From: Hartmannibacter diazotrophicus
GTDB taxonomy: Bacteria > Pseudomonadota > Alphaproteobacteria > Rhizobiales > Pleomorphomonadaceae
DNA length: 64,000 nucleotides
NCBI RefSeq assembly: GCF_900231165.1
Contig: NZ_LT960614.1
Location: forward strand, 1,734,550 to 1,798,549
Direction of reading: 5' to 3'
Shown: positions 39,489 to 48,269 of the stretch, in pieces
How the letters are laid out: each line of letters begins with the position of its first letter
Position numbering within the stretch: the first letter of the stretch is position 1
Translations under genes and position numbers: made by a program
The notes under the pieces: generated by a model
Databases searched by the model: none
The model's input: only the letters and a program-made list of their open reading frames with translations
Told to the model about the DNA's origin: nothing

Positions 39489-40205
39489 ATGTCCCGTACT
39501 TTCCTTGTAACCGGCGCTAGCAAGGGCATCGGCCTTGCGCTTGCTCATCGTCTCTCTGGGGCGGGCCACCATGTCGTTGGTGTTGCGCGACAGCCGATCT
39601 CCGGCTTTCCAGGCACGTTGGAGCTGATCGATTTGGCTGACACCGGGGCGACGGACGCGGCGTTGGCCGATCTTACCCGCCGCTTCGCGTTTGACGGCGT
39701 AGTAAACAATGTTGGTTTGGTGCGGCCACAGCGGCTTGGAGCGGTTGATATATCCGCGCTCGAGGATGTCCTGCGCGTCAACCTGCACCCGGCTCTGCAA
39801 AGCGTTCAAGCTATCCTGCCCAGTATGAAAGATCGTGGGTGGGGTCGGATCGTCAATATTTCCAGCCTTACGATCCTCGGCAGCGTCGAGCGCACCGCAT
39901 ATGCGGCGGCAAAAGCAGCATTGGTCAGCTTCACTCGCGGTTGGGCGCTGGAACTCGCCACAACGGGTATTACGGTCAATGCCGTAGCCCCTGGCCCGAC
40001 CGAGACGGAGTTGTTTCGTGCCAACAACTTGCCCGGCAGCGAGGGCGAGCGACGTTACTTATCGGCTGTGCCGATGGCTCGTTTCGGTCGGCCGGACGAG
40101 ATTGCCGCCGCTATCGCATTCCTGCTCTCCGACGACGCAGCTTTCATCACTGGGCAAACGCTCTACGTCGATGGCGGCGCATCGGTTGGCAAGGCCCTCC
40201 TATGA
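39489..40205 (+). CDS. SDR family oxidoreductase
   Basis: A 238-residue classical SDR resembling FabG-type ketoreductases. The cofactor motif TGASKGIG is at 8-15. VVNNVG is at 71-76 (Val for the usual Ala), catalytic Ser125/126, Tyr138 and Lys142. The C-terminus AAFITGQTLYVDGGA is typical. The substrate is unknown. The start ATG follows GAGGCCCATGA. It is 54 bases after the peroxiredoxin-like gene and probably in the same operon. Confidence 0.92.
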   Translation: MSRTFLVTGASKGIGLALAHRLSGAGHHVVGVARQPISGFPGTLELIDLADTGATDAALADLTRRFAFDGVVNNVGLVRPQRLGAVDISALEDVLRVNLHPALQSVQAILPSMKDRGWGRIVNISSLTILGSVERTAYAAAKAALVSFTRGWALELATTGITVNAVAPGPTETELFRANNLPGSEGERRYLSAVPMARFGRPDEIAAAIAFLLSDDAAFITGQTLYVDGGASVGKALL

Positions 40206-40326
40206 GTAGTCCAGTTGTCGGGCCGCCTCTCAGGCAACACCACCGTCTGTTGCCGAGTGGCCGGAATTGTATCCTACCTGCGCCCGAGATCTTCCGATCA
40301 GCCCGCGCTAGTGATGCTTTCCTACA

Positions 40327-41262
40327 ATGCCGGATCTAGCGCTAGATCTTCGATATCTGCGCTACGCGATTGCGGTAGTTGAGCACGGGAGTTTCCGCCA
40401 GACAGCGATCGCCTTGAACATATCGCAGTCGACGGTGACGCGTCGTATTCAGCTTCTTGAGCGGCGGTTGGGCTTCGCGCTCTTCAACCGCGATTCTCGT
40501 GGCGTGCGGCTGACCCATGCGGGGGAGAATTTCCTCAAGGAGGCGGTGCCCGGCGTAGACCAGCTTCGTCGTGCGATCCGGCTGTCTTCAGCGAGGAACG
40601 GTCCGCACAACGGCGAACTTAGGATTGGAATTCTGGCGTCGCTGGCCGCCGGCTTTCTCCATTTGACACTGAAGGAATTTCGAAGTCGCTTCCCCCAGGT
40701 CAAAGCCGTGTTGCACGAGAGCACGGCGGAAACCAATTTGCATCGCCTCGCGACCGGAGAGTTGGACATCGCATTTGTGACCGGCCTGCCTAACCTGCCG
40801 CGTCACAAGGCCGAGGTGCTCTGGAAGGAACGAATTTTTGTCGTTCTCCCGAAATCGCACCCTCTGGCTTCCAAGGATGAATTACGCTGGGATGAGATTC
40901 GCAGCGAGCCGTTCATTGTGAGCAGCAATGGCCCGGGACCCGAGATCCAGGATTATCTCGTGGCCAAAATTGCGGGAATTGGCTTTCGACCAAGCATCGA
41001 CGTTCACGACGTCGGCCGAGAGAGCCTGTTGAATCTGGTGGCCATCGGCTACGGGCTGACCCTCACAAGCACCTCCGCTCTCGGTTTGACGGTCGAGGGC
41101 GTCGTTTTCCGCGCTGTGGCCGACAGCGCCGAGGAACTTCCCTCGAGCGCAATATGGTCGGAGGCGAACACCAATCCGGCATTGACCGGCCTGGTGGAGA
41201 TCGCGCGGTCGATCGCCTCCGACTGCCCGGAGAAGCTCGCGGACCTGCCCTACAAGGCGTAG
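40327..41262 (+). CDS. LysR family transcriptional regulator
   Basis: A 311-residue LysR regulator. The N-terminal winged helix is around 8-66 (LRYLRYAIAVVEHGSFRQTA, then IALNISQSTVTRRIQLLERR). The substrate-binding domain starts at about 95 (GELRIGILASLAAGFLH). It has no strong ribosome binding site and lies 121 bases after the SDR gene on the same strand. It may control the GST-to-SDR string. Confidence 0.9.
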   Translation: MPDLALDLRYLRYAIAVVEHGSFRQTAIALNISQSTVTRRIQLLERRLGFALFNRDSRGVRLTHAGENFLKEAVPGVDQLRRAIRLSSARNGPHNGELRIGILASLAAGFLHLTLKEFRSRFPQVKAVLHESTAETNLHRLATGELDIAFVTGLPNLPRHKAEVLWKERIFVVLPKSHPLASKDELRWDEIRSEPFIVSSNGPGPEIQDYLVAKIAGIGFRPSIDVHDVGRESLLNLVAIGYGLTLTSTSALGLTVEGVVFRAVADSAEELPSSAIWSEANTNPALTGLVEIARSIASDCPEKLADLPYKA

Positions 41263-41295
41263 CAAGGTGCACAAGCAGTTCGATGAACCGTGGAT

Positions 41296-41760
41296 TTAGG
41301 CTACAGAGCCGCGTGTATCGGTCCAGTCGACCATGAGTTTGCGCTCGGCAAACAGCCAGGCCCCGTCCTGCTTGGCGAACTTATCGAGGTAGCGGATCGA
41401 CGCCACCATCAGCGTCCGCTTCTCGCCTTCGACCGTGAGGTGGTGGGCGATGCAGTAACTCTCTCCCGTCGCGGCAACGCCGTCGATCTGAATAGTGCTC
41501 TGGCCGTTGAAATGCGTGGTGGCGTGATAGCTGTTGAGGTTGTCGAAAACCGGCGCGAGCGCGTCGCGACCGGACAGCTTTTGCGTGGGCTCGGGCGCTC
41601 GGCTGTCCATATACACCTCGAAGACTGTGTTGGTGGCGAAGAGCGCCATCTGGCCCTTTGCGTCGCGACGGTCGGCGCAGTGGGCGTAGGCGTCGATGAG
41701 TTGGCGGATGGCGAGCCGGTCGGCGGCTTCCTCAAGCGATATTGAAACGGGGAAAGTCAC
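41296..41760 (-). CDS. NTF2-like (SnoaL/nuclear transport factor 2) family protein
   Basis: A 154-residue cone-shaped alpha+beta protein of the NTF2 superfamily. An N-terminal helix ADRLAIRQLIDAYAHCADRR precedes a beta-sheet ending VDWTDTRGSVA. Members include dehydratases, isomerases and polyketide cyclases; substrate unknown. It starts inside the end of the TetR gene (ATGA overlap), so the two are coupled. Confidence 0.85.
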   Translation of the reverse strand: MTFPVSISLEEAADRLAIRQLIDAYAHCADRRDAKGQMALFATNTVFEVYMDSRAPEPTQKLSGRDALAPVFDNLNSYHATTHFNGQSTIQIDGVAATGESYCIAHHLTVEGEKRTLMVASIRYLDKFAKQDGAWLFAERKLMVDWTDTRGSVA

Positions 41761-42335
41761 TTGGAGCGTATCCTCTTGGTGGTTGAAAAGGCTGCGCTGA
41801 CCACGGCGACATGCGTCGCGATCAGGGCGCGAAGGTCCGCACCGTCAGCCGCAATGTCCTTGAAGCCCTTGAGGGCGTAAACAATGGAGCGGGCAATCTT
41901 GGCGGACGGCATATCGACGGCCGACCGCTGAGCGGGTTGGCAGATAATGTCCGCGATCAGATCCTCGAATGCCTGATAGCCGGCGCAGACCGACTTGAAG
42001 CCGAGATCAAACATGTCCTGCGCATCGGGATGCGCTTGGACCAGTTCATAACCCTCGGCCGCCCAGGCATTGCAGGCATAGAGCAGCCTCTCTTCGAAGG
42101 ATGCCAGATCCGAAATGCCCTGCCGGATCTGCGTCATCTTCGCTTCGATCATCGTTTCGACGACCGCCTGGAACACCGATTCCTTGTCCGGGAACGTCAG
42201 ATAGAGCGTCGGGCGCGTCAGGCGGGAAACCTTCGCGATGTCGGCCATTGTGGTGCGGGCGAAGCCGTATCGCAAAAAGATCGGCGTCGCGGCTGCGACG
42301 ATGTTCGACCGACGAATAGTTGCAGGATCATCCAT
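41757..42335 (-). CDS. TetR family transcriptional regulator
   Basis: A 192-residue TetR regulator. The helix-turn-helix lies in the first 55 residues (MADIAKVSRLTRPTLYLTFP preceded by RYGFARTT), and the helical ligand-binding domain follows. I chose the ATG at 42335, which follows AGGATGTCAATC; in-frame ATGs further upstream overlap the divergent promoter. It is divergent from an SDR gene and has an inverted repeat in the shared gap that is a likely operator. Confidence 0.9.
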   Translation of the reverse strand: MDDPATIRRSNIVAAATPIFLRYGFARTTMADIAKVSRLTRPTLYLTFPDKESVFQAVVETMIEAKMTQIRQGISDLASFEERLLYACNAWAAEGYELVQAHPDAQDMFDLGFKSVCAGYQAFEDLIADIICQPAQRSAVDMPSAKIARSIVYALKGFKDIAADGADLRALIATHVAVVSAAFSTTKRIRSK

Positions 42336-42353
42336 GATTGACATCCTGACATA

Positions 42354-42370
42354 TTGACGTGTTTTGTCAA
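42354..42370. promoter_or_regulatory. candidate TetR operator
   Basis: TTGAC (42354-42358) and GTCAA (42366-42370) form an inverted repeat spaced by 7 bases, in the gap between the tetR and SDR genes. The position suits a self-repressing TetR that also controls the SDR. Confidence 0.45.
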
Positions 42371-42438
42371 TAACAGTAGCTGACACATTAACTAAAATCG
42401 TCAGAGCGTCGGCATCGGCCGACCGGAGGATATTGTTC

Positions 42439-43266
42439 ATGAGCAAGACCTGGTTCATCACGGGCGCGGCACGGGGCTTCGGCCGACTTTGGGCGGAGGG
42501 TGCGCTGACCCGCGGCGACAGGGTCGCCGTTTCGGTGCGCAATCCCGACGCAATCGCCGATCTCGTCACGCGGTTCGGAGAGTTGGTGCTGCCGCTGCGG
42601 CTCGACGTGACCGACCGCGACGCGGTGTTCGAGGCCGTGGCCAGTGCGCATCGTCACTTTGGCCGGCTTGACGTAATCCTGAGCAATGCCGGCTACGGCC
42701 TGATGGGCGCGGTCGAGGAGACGAGCTTCGCCGAGATGAAGGCGATCTTCGAGACGAACGTGTTCGGTACGATTTCCCTTGTTCAGGCTGCGTTGCCGTT
42801 CCTGCGCCAACAGGGCAGCGGCCACATTCTGCCCGTGTCGAGCTTGGCTGGGCTGGTAGCGGTGCCGACTGCCGGGATCTATGAGGCGACGAAGTTCGCG
42901 ATCGAAGGCTTCGCCGAAGCCTTGGCGGCCGAGGTGGGGGCGTTCGGTGTTCGCACGACGATCATCGAGCCGGGCGCCTACGCGACCGATTTCCTGAGCG
43001 GCACTTCGCTCAAGACCGCAGCGCCTATGGCGATCTACAACAAGGTCCGAGACGATCTCGCGCAAATGCTGACAGCCGAGATGCTTGGAGATCCGGCGGC
43101 CACCTGGCCGGCTATCGCGCATGTCGTGGATTTCGAGAATCCGCCTCTGCGCCTGATCCTCGGTGATAATCTCTCCATGCTCCGACAGATTTACGGTGAG
43201 CGGATGAAGACTTGGGAAACTTGGGAGGACGTCTCGAAGGCCGCGCAAGGTTCGGGCCGCGCCTGA
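42439..43266 (+). CDS. SDR family oxidoreductase
   Basis: A 275-residue SDR of the group that oxidises or reduces carbonyls, with TGAARGFG at 8-15, SNAG at 82-85 (Ser for the usual Asn), Ser134/135, Tyr148 and Lys152. It is similar to the DltE-like SDRs often divergent from TetR genes. The ATG at 42439 follows GGAGGATATTGTTC. It is divergent from tetR and its substrate is unknown. Confidence 0.9.
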   Translation: MSKTWFITGAARGFGRLWAEGALTRGDRVAVSVRNPDAIADLVTRFGELVLPLRLDVTDRDAVFEAVASAHRHFGRLDVILSNAGYGLMGAVEETSFAEMKAIFETNVFGTISLVQAALPFLRQQGSGHILPVSSLAGLVAVPTAGIYEATKFAIEGFAEALAAEVGAFGVRTTIIEPGAYATDFLSGTSLKTAAPMAIYNKVRDDLAQMLTAEMLGDPAATWPAIAHVVDFENPPLRLILGDNLSMLRQIYGERMKTWETWEDVSKAAQGSGRA

Positions 43267-43292
43267 TCCAATCGCAATATGCCTCAGTGGCG

Positions 43293-43550
43293 TCAGGAGC
43301 CTCCGTCATGGAGCTGTTCCTGGCTCCGCGGTCGTGTGGCACGCCTCGCCTTCGCGAAGCCGCGGTCGGTGGCGATGAAGCGCTCGATCATCGGCGCGAT
43401 CAGCCGCGCAGGGTCGGAAACGGGCTGGCCCGTTTCGCGGCCATGGACCGCGGCATAGGCGACGAGATCGCGATAGACGGCGGCAGGCAACTCGGCGGTC
43501 ACCTTGACGGGCTTATCGTCGGAGATGGCGCCGAGCTTCAGCTTGGTCAT
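43293..43550 (-). CDS. DUF2274 domain-containing protein
   Basis: An 85-residue protein of the DUF2274 family. It starts MTKLKLGAISDDKPVKVTAE and continues LPAAVYRDLVAYAA, resembling a ribbon-helix-helix DNA-binding core. It is nearly always the last gene of trb operons in alphaproteobacterial ICEs, directly after trbI, as here (1-base gap). A regulatory or accessory role in transfer is inferred. Confidence 0.85.
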   Translation of the reverse strand: MTKLKLGAISDDKPVKVTAELPAAVYRDLVAYAAVHGRETGQPVSDPARLIAPMIERFIATDRGFAKARRATRPRSQEQLHDGGS

Positions 43551-43551
43551 G

Positions 43552-44775
43552 TCAGCCTCCGTAGGGCTCGAGAACGAGATCGCGGGTCACCATCACGCGC
43601 ACCGGGAAGCCGGGTCGGATCGTCAGCGTCGGTGCGACATTGAGCTGGCGTCGAACGATCTGCTGCCCTGCATCATTGATCGTATCCTGACCGCCGTTGC
43701 GGATCGCCTGGATCAGTCGATCGTCATCGTCCATGGCGAGTTCGGCGCCGACGCTGAGCAAGGTCGAGAGGCCCGCTGCCTTGGCGAGGTCCCACCAGTG
43801 GTAGTCGACGCCATCATGTAGGCCGGCGTAGCCCTCGGCGTCAGCGCCTGGCTGACGCTCGAGAACGATCGACCGTCCGTTGGGGAAGATCAGCCGGTTC
43901 CAGACCAAAAGCACACGGCTCTGCCCGAACTGGACGTTATTATCATACTGTCCGATCACCCGCGTGCCCTGTGGCACGAGAAGGATGCGGCCCGTCGGGC
44001 TGTCGTAGATATTCTCGGTCACCTGAGCCGTGATCTGACCGGGAAGGTCTGATCGGATCCCAGTGATCAGCGCGGCGGAAATCACAGCGCCAGCCTGAAG
44101 GATGTTGGGCGACGCCGGCGCGGCAACGCGATCGGCAGCAACTGTGCGCCGATCGGCGGCCGCATTGAGAAACGCGTTCTGCCGATCCTGCGCCGTGGGC
44201 GTCGCCGGCGGCGGGGCCAGCCCGAGGCTGGTGAGATCAGGCATCGGTTCCGCGCTGGGTGTTGCCTGGGACGGTGTCACAGCCACCGTCCGGGTTTCAG
44301 TGGAAGCGAACAGCCGCGCCGTGCGTGCCGATTCCAGTTCCTGAATGCGCCGCTGCTCTTCCTGACTGAGACCGGGATTGGGCGCGGCGACACCGGGCGT
44401 TGTTACGGGCTGGCCGCGGTTCTGCGCTCCGAGGATGGGACGGCCAAGGTCGCCGGGAAGCGGCGGGCCGAGCTGGGGCACGCCGCTGTAGTCCCGCGGC
44501 AAACCGGCGATCCCATCGGCCGTGGAGCGGTTCTCGGTCGAGTAAAGTTCCTCGTTGGGCCGACCGCCATCGCGGGTTTGCAGCGCATAGATAAGCGCAC
44601 TGCCGATCCCGACGCTCGCGACCAGGCCGAGACCGGCCAGCACCTTTCGCGACAGTCGAGTGACGCGAGGCGGTTCGGCGCGCAGCCGCATCTGCGCGGG
44701 ACCGACGGGCTCGCCAGTCAACGGCCGAGCCTCCTCGTCCGGCCCTTCCTCTTTCCGGGACTCCGTCTCGCTCAC
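43552..44775 (-). CDS. trbI: conjugal transfer protein TrbI (VirB10-like)
   Basis: A 407-residue scaffold of the conjugative type IV secretion system linking inner and outer membranes. A short cytoplasmic N-terminus is followed by one membrane helix (about 44-66), a proline-rich periplasmic linker and the C-terminal beta-barrel domain with LVPQGTRVIGQYDNN and RSIVLERQPGADAEGYAGL. The start is GTG at 44775, overlapping the trbG stop (GTGA). Confidence 0.94.
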   Translation of the reverse strand: MSETESRKEEGPDEEARPLTGEPVGPAQMRLRAEPPRVTRLSRKVLAGLGLVASVGIGSALIYALQTRDGGRPNEELYSTENRSTADGIAGLPRDYSGVPQLGPPLPGDLGRPILGAQNRGQPVTTPGVAAPNPGLSQEEQRRIQELESARTARLFASTETRTVAVTPSQATPSAEPMPDLTSLGLAPPPATPTAQDRQNAFLNAAADRRTVAADRVAAPASPNILQAGAVISAALITGIRSDLPGQITAQVTENIYDSPTGRILLVPQGTRVIGQYDNNVQFGQSRVLLVWNRLIFPNGRSIVLERQPGADAEGYAGLHDGVDYHWWDLAKAAGLSTLLSVGAELAMDDDDRLIQAIRNGGQDTINDAGQQIVRRQLNVAPTLTIRPGFPVRVMVTRDLVLEPYGG

Positions 44776-45821
44776 GACGCCGGTCTCCCATCGGTGCGCA
44801 CGATCCGAACGCGCTTCTGGCGGTTGCCGGAGCCGTACCGCAACTCGGCGGCGGCGAAGAGCCGATCGACGATCATGTGGTGGCCGCGAACCCGGTAGTT
44901 CACCAGCTCCGAGGTGTTCCCCTCCGGACCGACAACGAAGAGTGGCGGCATCTCACCCTGGCCGATGTCGCGTGGGAACTCGATGAAGACCTGCCGGCCA
45001 TCGTCAAAGGCGCGCAGCGGCCTCCACGGCGCACGGTCGCCCTCGATCGCGTAGCGGAAATTGACGTTTGCGAGGTCCACCCCGCTCGCGACCGGCTGGG
45101 CGGCTTGCGCCTCGGCGTTCTGACGGCGCAGCGCGATGAGCTGGTCTTGCGGATACTGCCAGGAGACCGACGCCATATAGGTCCGCTCGGTCGAGCGCAG
45201 CTCCATGTGATAGGTGCGCAGGTTGGTATTGATAACGAGGTTGGTCATCAGGTCCGGCCGGGTCGGCTTCACCAGGATATGGACTTGAAGTGTCGGCCCG
45301 GCACCGCTCTGGGTGTCGCCGATGATCCAGCGCACCGTGTCGCCGGCGGCGACCGGGCCGGAGCCAACGAGCTGCTCTCCGGGCTGCAACGCGATGTCGG
45401 TGATCTGCCCGACGGCGGCGTAGACCTGATAGAGCGCGCCTTGGGTGAAGGGGTAGACCTGCATCGAGTTGATGAAGCCGTCGCGCACTGGCTGAATGCG
45501 GGCTGCAGCATTGGCCTGGTTGACCCGCGCTGTCGGATCGGTCGGTTCGGGTGTCTGACGAGATCGCTCGACCGGTTTCATCTGCCCGGGCAGCGGTAGG
45601 GGCCGCGGCAGTTCCACGACTGTTACCGGCGCTGGGGGATCCGCCGTCTGGACCGCAGGCGCGGCGTTGTCGTAGGAGATTTCCGGCGGAGGATTGGTGG
45701 TGGCGCAACCGGAAAGCGCTGACGTGGCCAGCAGCAGAAGCGGCAATGCGCCTCGGCGGCAAGCCGGGACTGTGGAATTGTGTGAAGCCGGGTTTCCGGC
45801 TTTACGGAAAAACGGCTTCAT
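44772..45821 (-). CDS. trbG: conjugal transfer protein TrbG (VirB9-like)
   Basis: A 349-residue outer-membrane-complex component. The N-terminus has a lipoprotein-type signal ending in LSGC (36-39), unusual in that VirB7 is normally the lipoprotein. The VirB9/TrbG beta-domain follows, with YPFTQGALYQVYAAVGQITD and RLLVINTNLRTYHMEL-like segments. It starts with an ATG overlapping the trbF stop (ATGA). The longer frame upstream to 46568 is antisense to trbF and rejected. Confidence 0.93.
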   Translation of the reverse strand: MKPFFRKAGNPASHNSTVPACRRGALPLLLLATSALSGCATTNPPPEISYDNAAPAVQTADPPAPVTVVELPRPLPLPGQMKPVERSRQTPEPTDPTARVNQANAAARIQPVRDGFINSMQVYPFTQGALYQVYAAVGQITDIALQPGEQLVGSGPVAAGDTVRWIIGDTQSGAGPTLQVHILVKPTRPDLMTNLVINTNLRTYHMELRSTERTYMASVSWQYPQDQLIALRRQNAEAQAAQPVASGVDLANVNFRYAIEGDRAPWRPLRAFDDGRQVFIEFPRDIGQGEMPPLFVVGPEGNTSELVNYRVRGHHMIVDRLFAAAELRYGSGNRQKRVRIVRTDGRPAS

Positions 45822-46501
45822 TGCCCAAGCTCCCGTGACCAGTTGATGGCGTTGACGTAGATGCCGAGCGGGTTCGCCCTGAGCCGGTCGGCGTTGCGCG
45901 GGACCTGCACGACGATCGTCAGAATCGCGGTCCAGCGTTCGGTCGTTGCGAGTTGGCCGTTCTCGTAACGGCGCTCGACCCAGGCGACACGGAAGCTGTC
46001 CGGAGACGCGCGGATGACGCTGGAGACCTCGACGGCGATCTGCTGGCGGCCGACCTTGGTGAACGGGTCGTTGGCCCGCGCGTAGTCGTTGAGCGCCGCC
46101 GCGCCGCGGTCGGTCGTGAAGTCGTAGGCGCGCAGCCAGTTCTGCCGCACGATGATGGCATCGGCCGGGATCGAGCGGACCTGCTCGATGAAGCGCGCCA
46201 AGTGGAAGGCGATCTGGGGGTCGGTCGGACGATAGTCGGCAACAGCAGGCGCCACGGCCTGCGCCTGGCCGAGCCGGTCGACCTGCACCACCCAGGGCAC
46301 GATTGTGCCGCGCGCCGATTGCCAGACCAGCGCGGTTGCGAAGCCAGCGGAGAGGATCAGCGAACCGAAGGCCATCAGCCGCCAGTTCCTCGCTTGGACG
46401 CGCGAGGCGCCGATGCGCTCGTCCCAGACCTGTGCGGCGCGCTGGTAGGGCGTCTCGGGTTCGGGGGCTTTGCCATAGTGAGTAGAGGGTCGTTTGAACA
46501 T
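45818..46501 (-). CDS. trbF: conjugal transfer protein TrbF (VirB8-like)
   Basis: A 227-residue inner-membrane component of the mating channel. A short cytoplasmic tail starts MFKRPSTHYGKAPEPETPYQ, followed by one membrane helix (about 44-64) and a periplasmic VirB8/NTF2-like domain with VQVDRLGQAQAV. Its start overlaps the trbL stop (TGATG). Confidence 0.94.
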   Translation of the reverse strand: MFKRPSTHYGKAPEPETPYQRAAQVWDERIGASRVQARNWRLMAFGSLILSAGFATALVWQSARGTIVPWVVQVDRLGQAQAVAPAVADYRPTDPQIAFHLARFIEQVRSIPADAIIVRQNWLRAYDFTTDRGAAALNDYARANDPFTKVGRQQIAVEVSSVIRASPDSFRVAWVERRYENGQLATTERWTAILTIVVQVPRNADRLRANPLGIYVNAINWSRELGQ

Positions 46502-47865
46502 CAGCGGTCGCCTTCGGAGAGATTGACGGAGGAGCCGCCGCCATGAGCGTCACCGGAGCGCACGGCATGGGCGGTCGCCTGGACGGCGTGGGTCATGCGT
46601 TGGGAGCGGCGCATACGCTGCGCCCATGCGGGCGGTCCGCCGGTGGGTGCCGAAGCGGCCGAGCCGCCGCCGTCGCCGGCTGCGTCGCCGCCAACCGATC
46701 CCAGGGTCGAGGAGCCGCCGGTGGCCTCGAACGCGGCCTTGCCGCCAGCATTGAAGCTGGAGCGCATGCTCTCGGCGGCGCGTGACGCGGCACGGCGCAG
46801 TGGTGAGACCGCTGCGCTGCCGCCAGCGCGGGCTACACCGCCAAGGCCCGACGCGACGCCGCTGACACCGGACTGGCCGGCTGCGCCGAGGCTGTAGGCA
46901 GTGGATGCGCCACCCGCCATCGCGGCACCGCCCCGGGCCGCGGCTGCTGCGCCTCCGGCAAGGGCCGCGCCGCCAGATGCGGCGGCGCCGACCGCGCCCG
47001 CTCCGGCGGCGATCATGCCGCCGGCCGCTAGACCTGTACCGACCGCCGCACCGGCGCTGAGTTGGGGGCCGCCGGAGACAATGCCGCTGGCGATGCCGGG
47101 ACCGAAGATGCCGAGACCGAGGAGCGATAGTGCGGCGAGCACGATGGCCATCGCCTCGTCGATCGAGGGCGTGGCACCGCCAAAGCCAGCGGTGAACTCG
47201 GAGAACAAGGTGGAGCCGATGCCGATGATGACGGCCAACACCAGCACCTTGATGCCGGACGAGATGACGTTCCCAAGCACACGTTCGGCCATGAAGGCCG
47301 ACTTGCCGAACAGGCCAAACGGGATCAGTACGAAGCCGGCGAGTGTCGTCAGCTTGAATTCGATCAGGGTGACGAAAAGCTGGATGGCGAGGATGAAGAA
47401 GGCGAGCAACACCAGCGCCCAGGCCAAAAACATGCAGGCGATCTGGATGAAGTTTTCGAAGAACGACCAGTAGCCCATCAGGCCGGAGATAGATTCCAGG
47501 AGCGGACGTCCGGCATCGAGGCCAGTCTGGGCCACCTTGCCGGGGCGGAGCAGATCGGCGGTCGTGAAGCCTGTGCCGCTGGCCTTCAGGCCGAGGCCGG
47601 CGAAGCTCTCGAAGACGATGCGGGCCAGGTTGTTCCAGTTGCCGATGATGTAGGCGAACACCCCGACGAACAGAGTTTTCTTCACCAGACGCGCCAGAAT
47701 GTCGTCGTCGGCGCCCCAGGACCAGAACAGCGCCGCCAGCGTCACATCGATGACGATCAGCGTCGTGGCGATGAAGGCGACTTCGCCGCTGAGCAACCCG
47801 AATCCGCTGTCGATGTAGCGGGTGAAGACCTCAAGGAAATGGTCGATAACGCCGGTGCCGCCCAT
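46501..47865 (-). CDS. trbL: conjugal transfer protein TrbL (VirB6-like)
   Basis: A 454-residue polytopic inner-membrane protein, the VirB6 analogue. About six helices occupy residues 20-300 (TGVIDHFLEVFTRYIDSGFG at the start). A long Ala/Gly/Ser-rich C-terminal tail follows. The ATG at 47865 was chosen because the family begins close to this GVIDxF segment; the open frame upstream to 48009 is antisense-like. It lies 4 bases after the trbK-alt stop. Confidence 0.92.
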   Translation of the reverse strand: MGGTGVIDHFLEVFTRYIDSGFGLLSGEVAFIATTLIVIDVTLAALFWSWGADDDILARLVKKTLFVGVFAYIIGNWNNLARIVFESFAGLGLKASGTGFTTADLLRPGKVAQTGLDAGRPLLESISGLMGYWSFFENFIQIACMFLAWALVLLAFFILAIQLFVTLIEFKLTTLAGFVLIPFGLFGKSAFMAERVLGNVISSGIKVLVLAVIIGIGSTLFSEFTAGFGGATPSIDEAMAIVLAALSLLGLGIFGPGIASGIVSGGPQLSAGAAVGTGLAAGGMIAAGAGAVGAAASGGAALAGGAAAAARGGAAMAGGASTAYSLGAAGQSGVSGVASGLGGVARAGGSAAVSPLRRAASRAAESMRSSFNAGGKAAFEATGGSSTLGSVGGDAAGDGGGSAASAPTGGPPAWAQRMRRSQRMTHAVQATAHAVRSGDAHGGGSSVNLSEGDR

Positions 47866-47869
47866 GATG

Positions 47870-48259
47870 TTATCTCGCCTCGTCGAGCTGAGACGGCGCG
47901 ATCGGTGCGGCGGGCGCCAAGATCGGCGGATCATAGTGGCCCGATTGGGGGGTGAGGTCGCCACGCGGCGCTGGTGGTACATCCGGCAGCCGCTCGACGG
48001 GTCGCGCACCGGGGGCGAGGAAGCGGTTGCGGTTCTCGGCCCAGGCCCGCAGGCACGCCGGATCGCGCGGGCCCGCTTCGCCGAGCGTCTGGCAGCGGAT
48101 CAGCTCGTCGTGCAACGGATCGCCTTGCGCTTGGGTGGTCCGGCCAGCCGGCCACGCCTCCTGCACTTCCTCTTTGCGGTTCATTTCGATCGCGGTCGCG
48201 GTGATCGCGACGGCCACGAACACGACAGCGCCAAGCCGGGCCAGCATCTTGCCGTCCAT
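47870..48259 (-). CDS. trbK-alt: putative entry exclusion protein TrbK-alt
   Basis: A 129-residue protein with one N-terminal membrane helix (about 5-24) and a Pro-rich periplasmic tail. LIRCQTLGEAGPRDPACLRAW is the family-type Cys-containing segment (cysteines at about 56 and 68). TrbK-type proteins block uptake of a second copy of the same element. It sits between trbJ and trbL, the standard place for this gene in alphaproteobacterial ICEs. Confidence 0.85.
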   Translation of the reverse strand: MDGKMLARLGAVVFVAVAITATAIEMNRKEEVQEAWPAGRTTQAQGDPLHDELIRCQTLGEAGPRDPACLRAWAENRNRFLAPGARPVERLPDVPPAPRGDLTPQSGHYDPPILAPAAPIAPSQLDEAR

Positions 48260-48269
48260 GGCCGTATCC

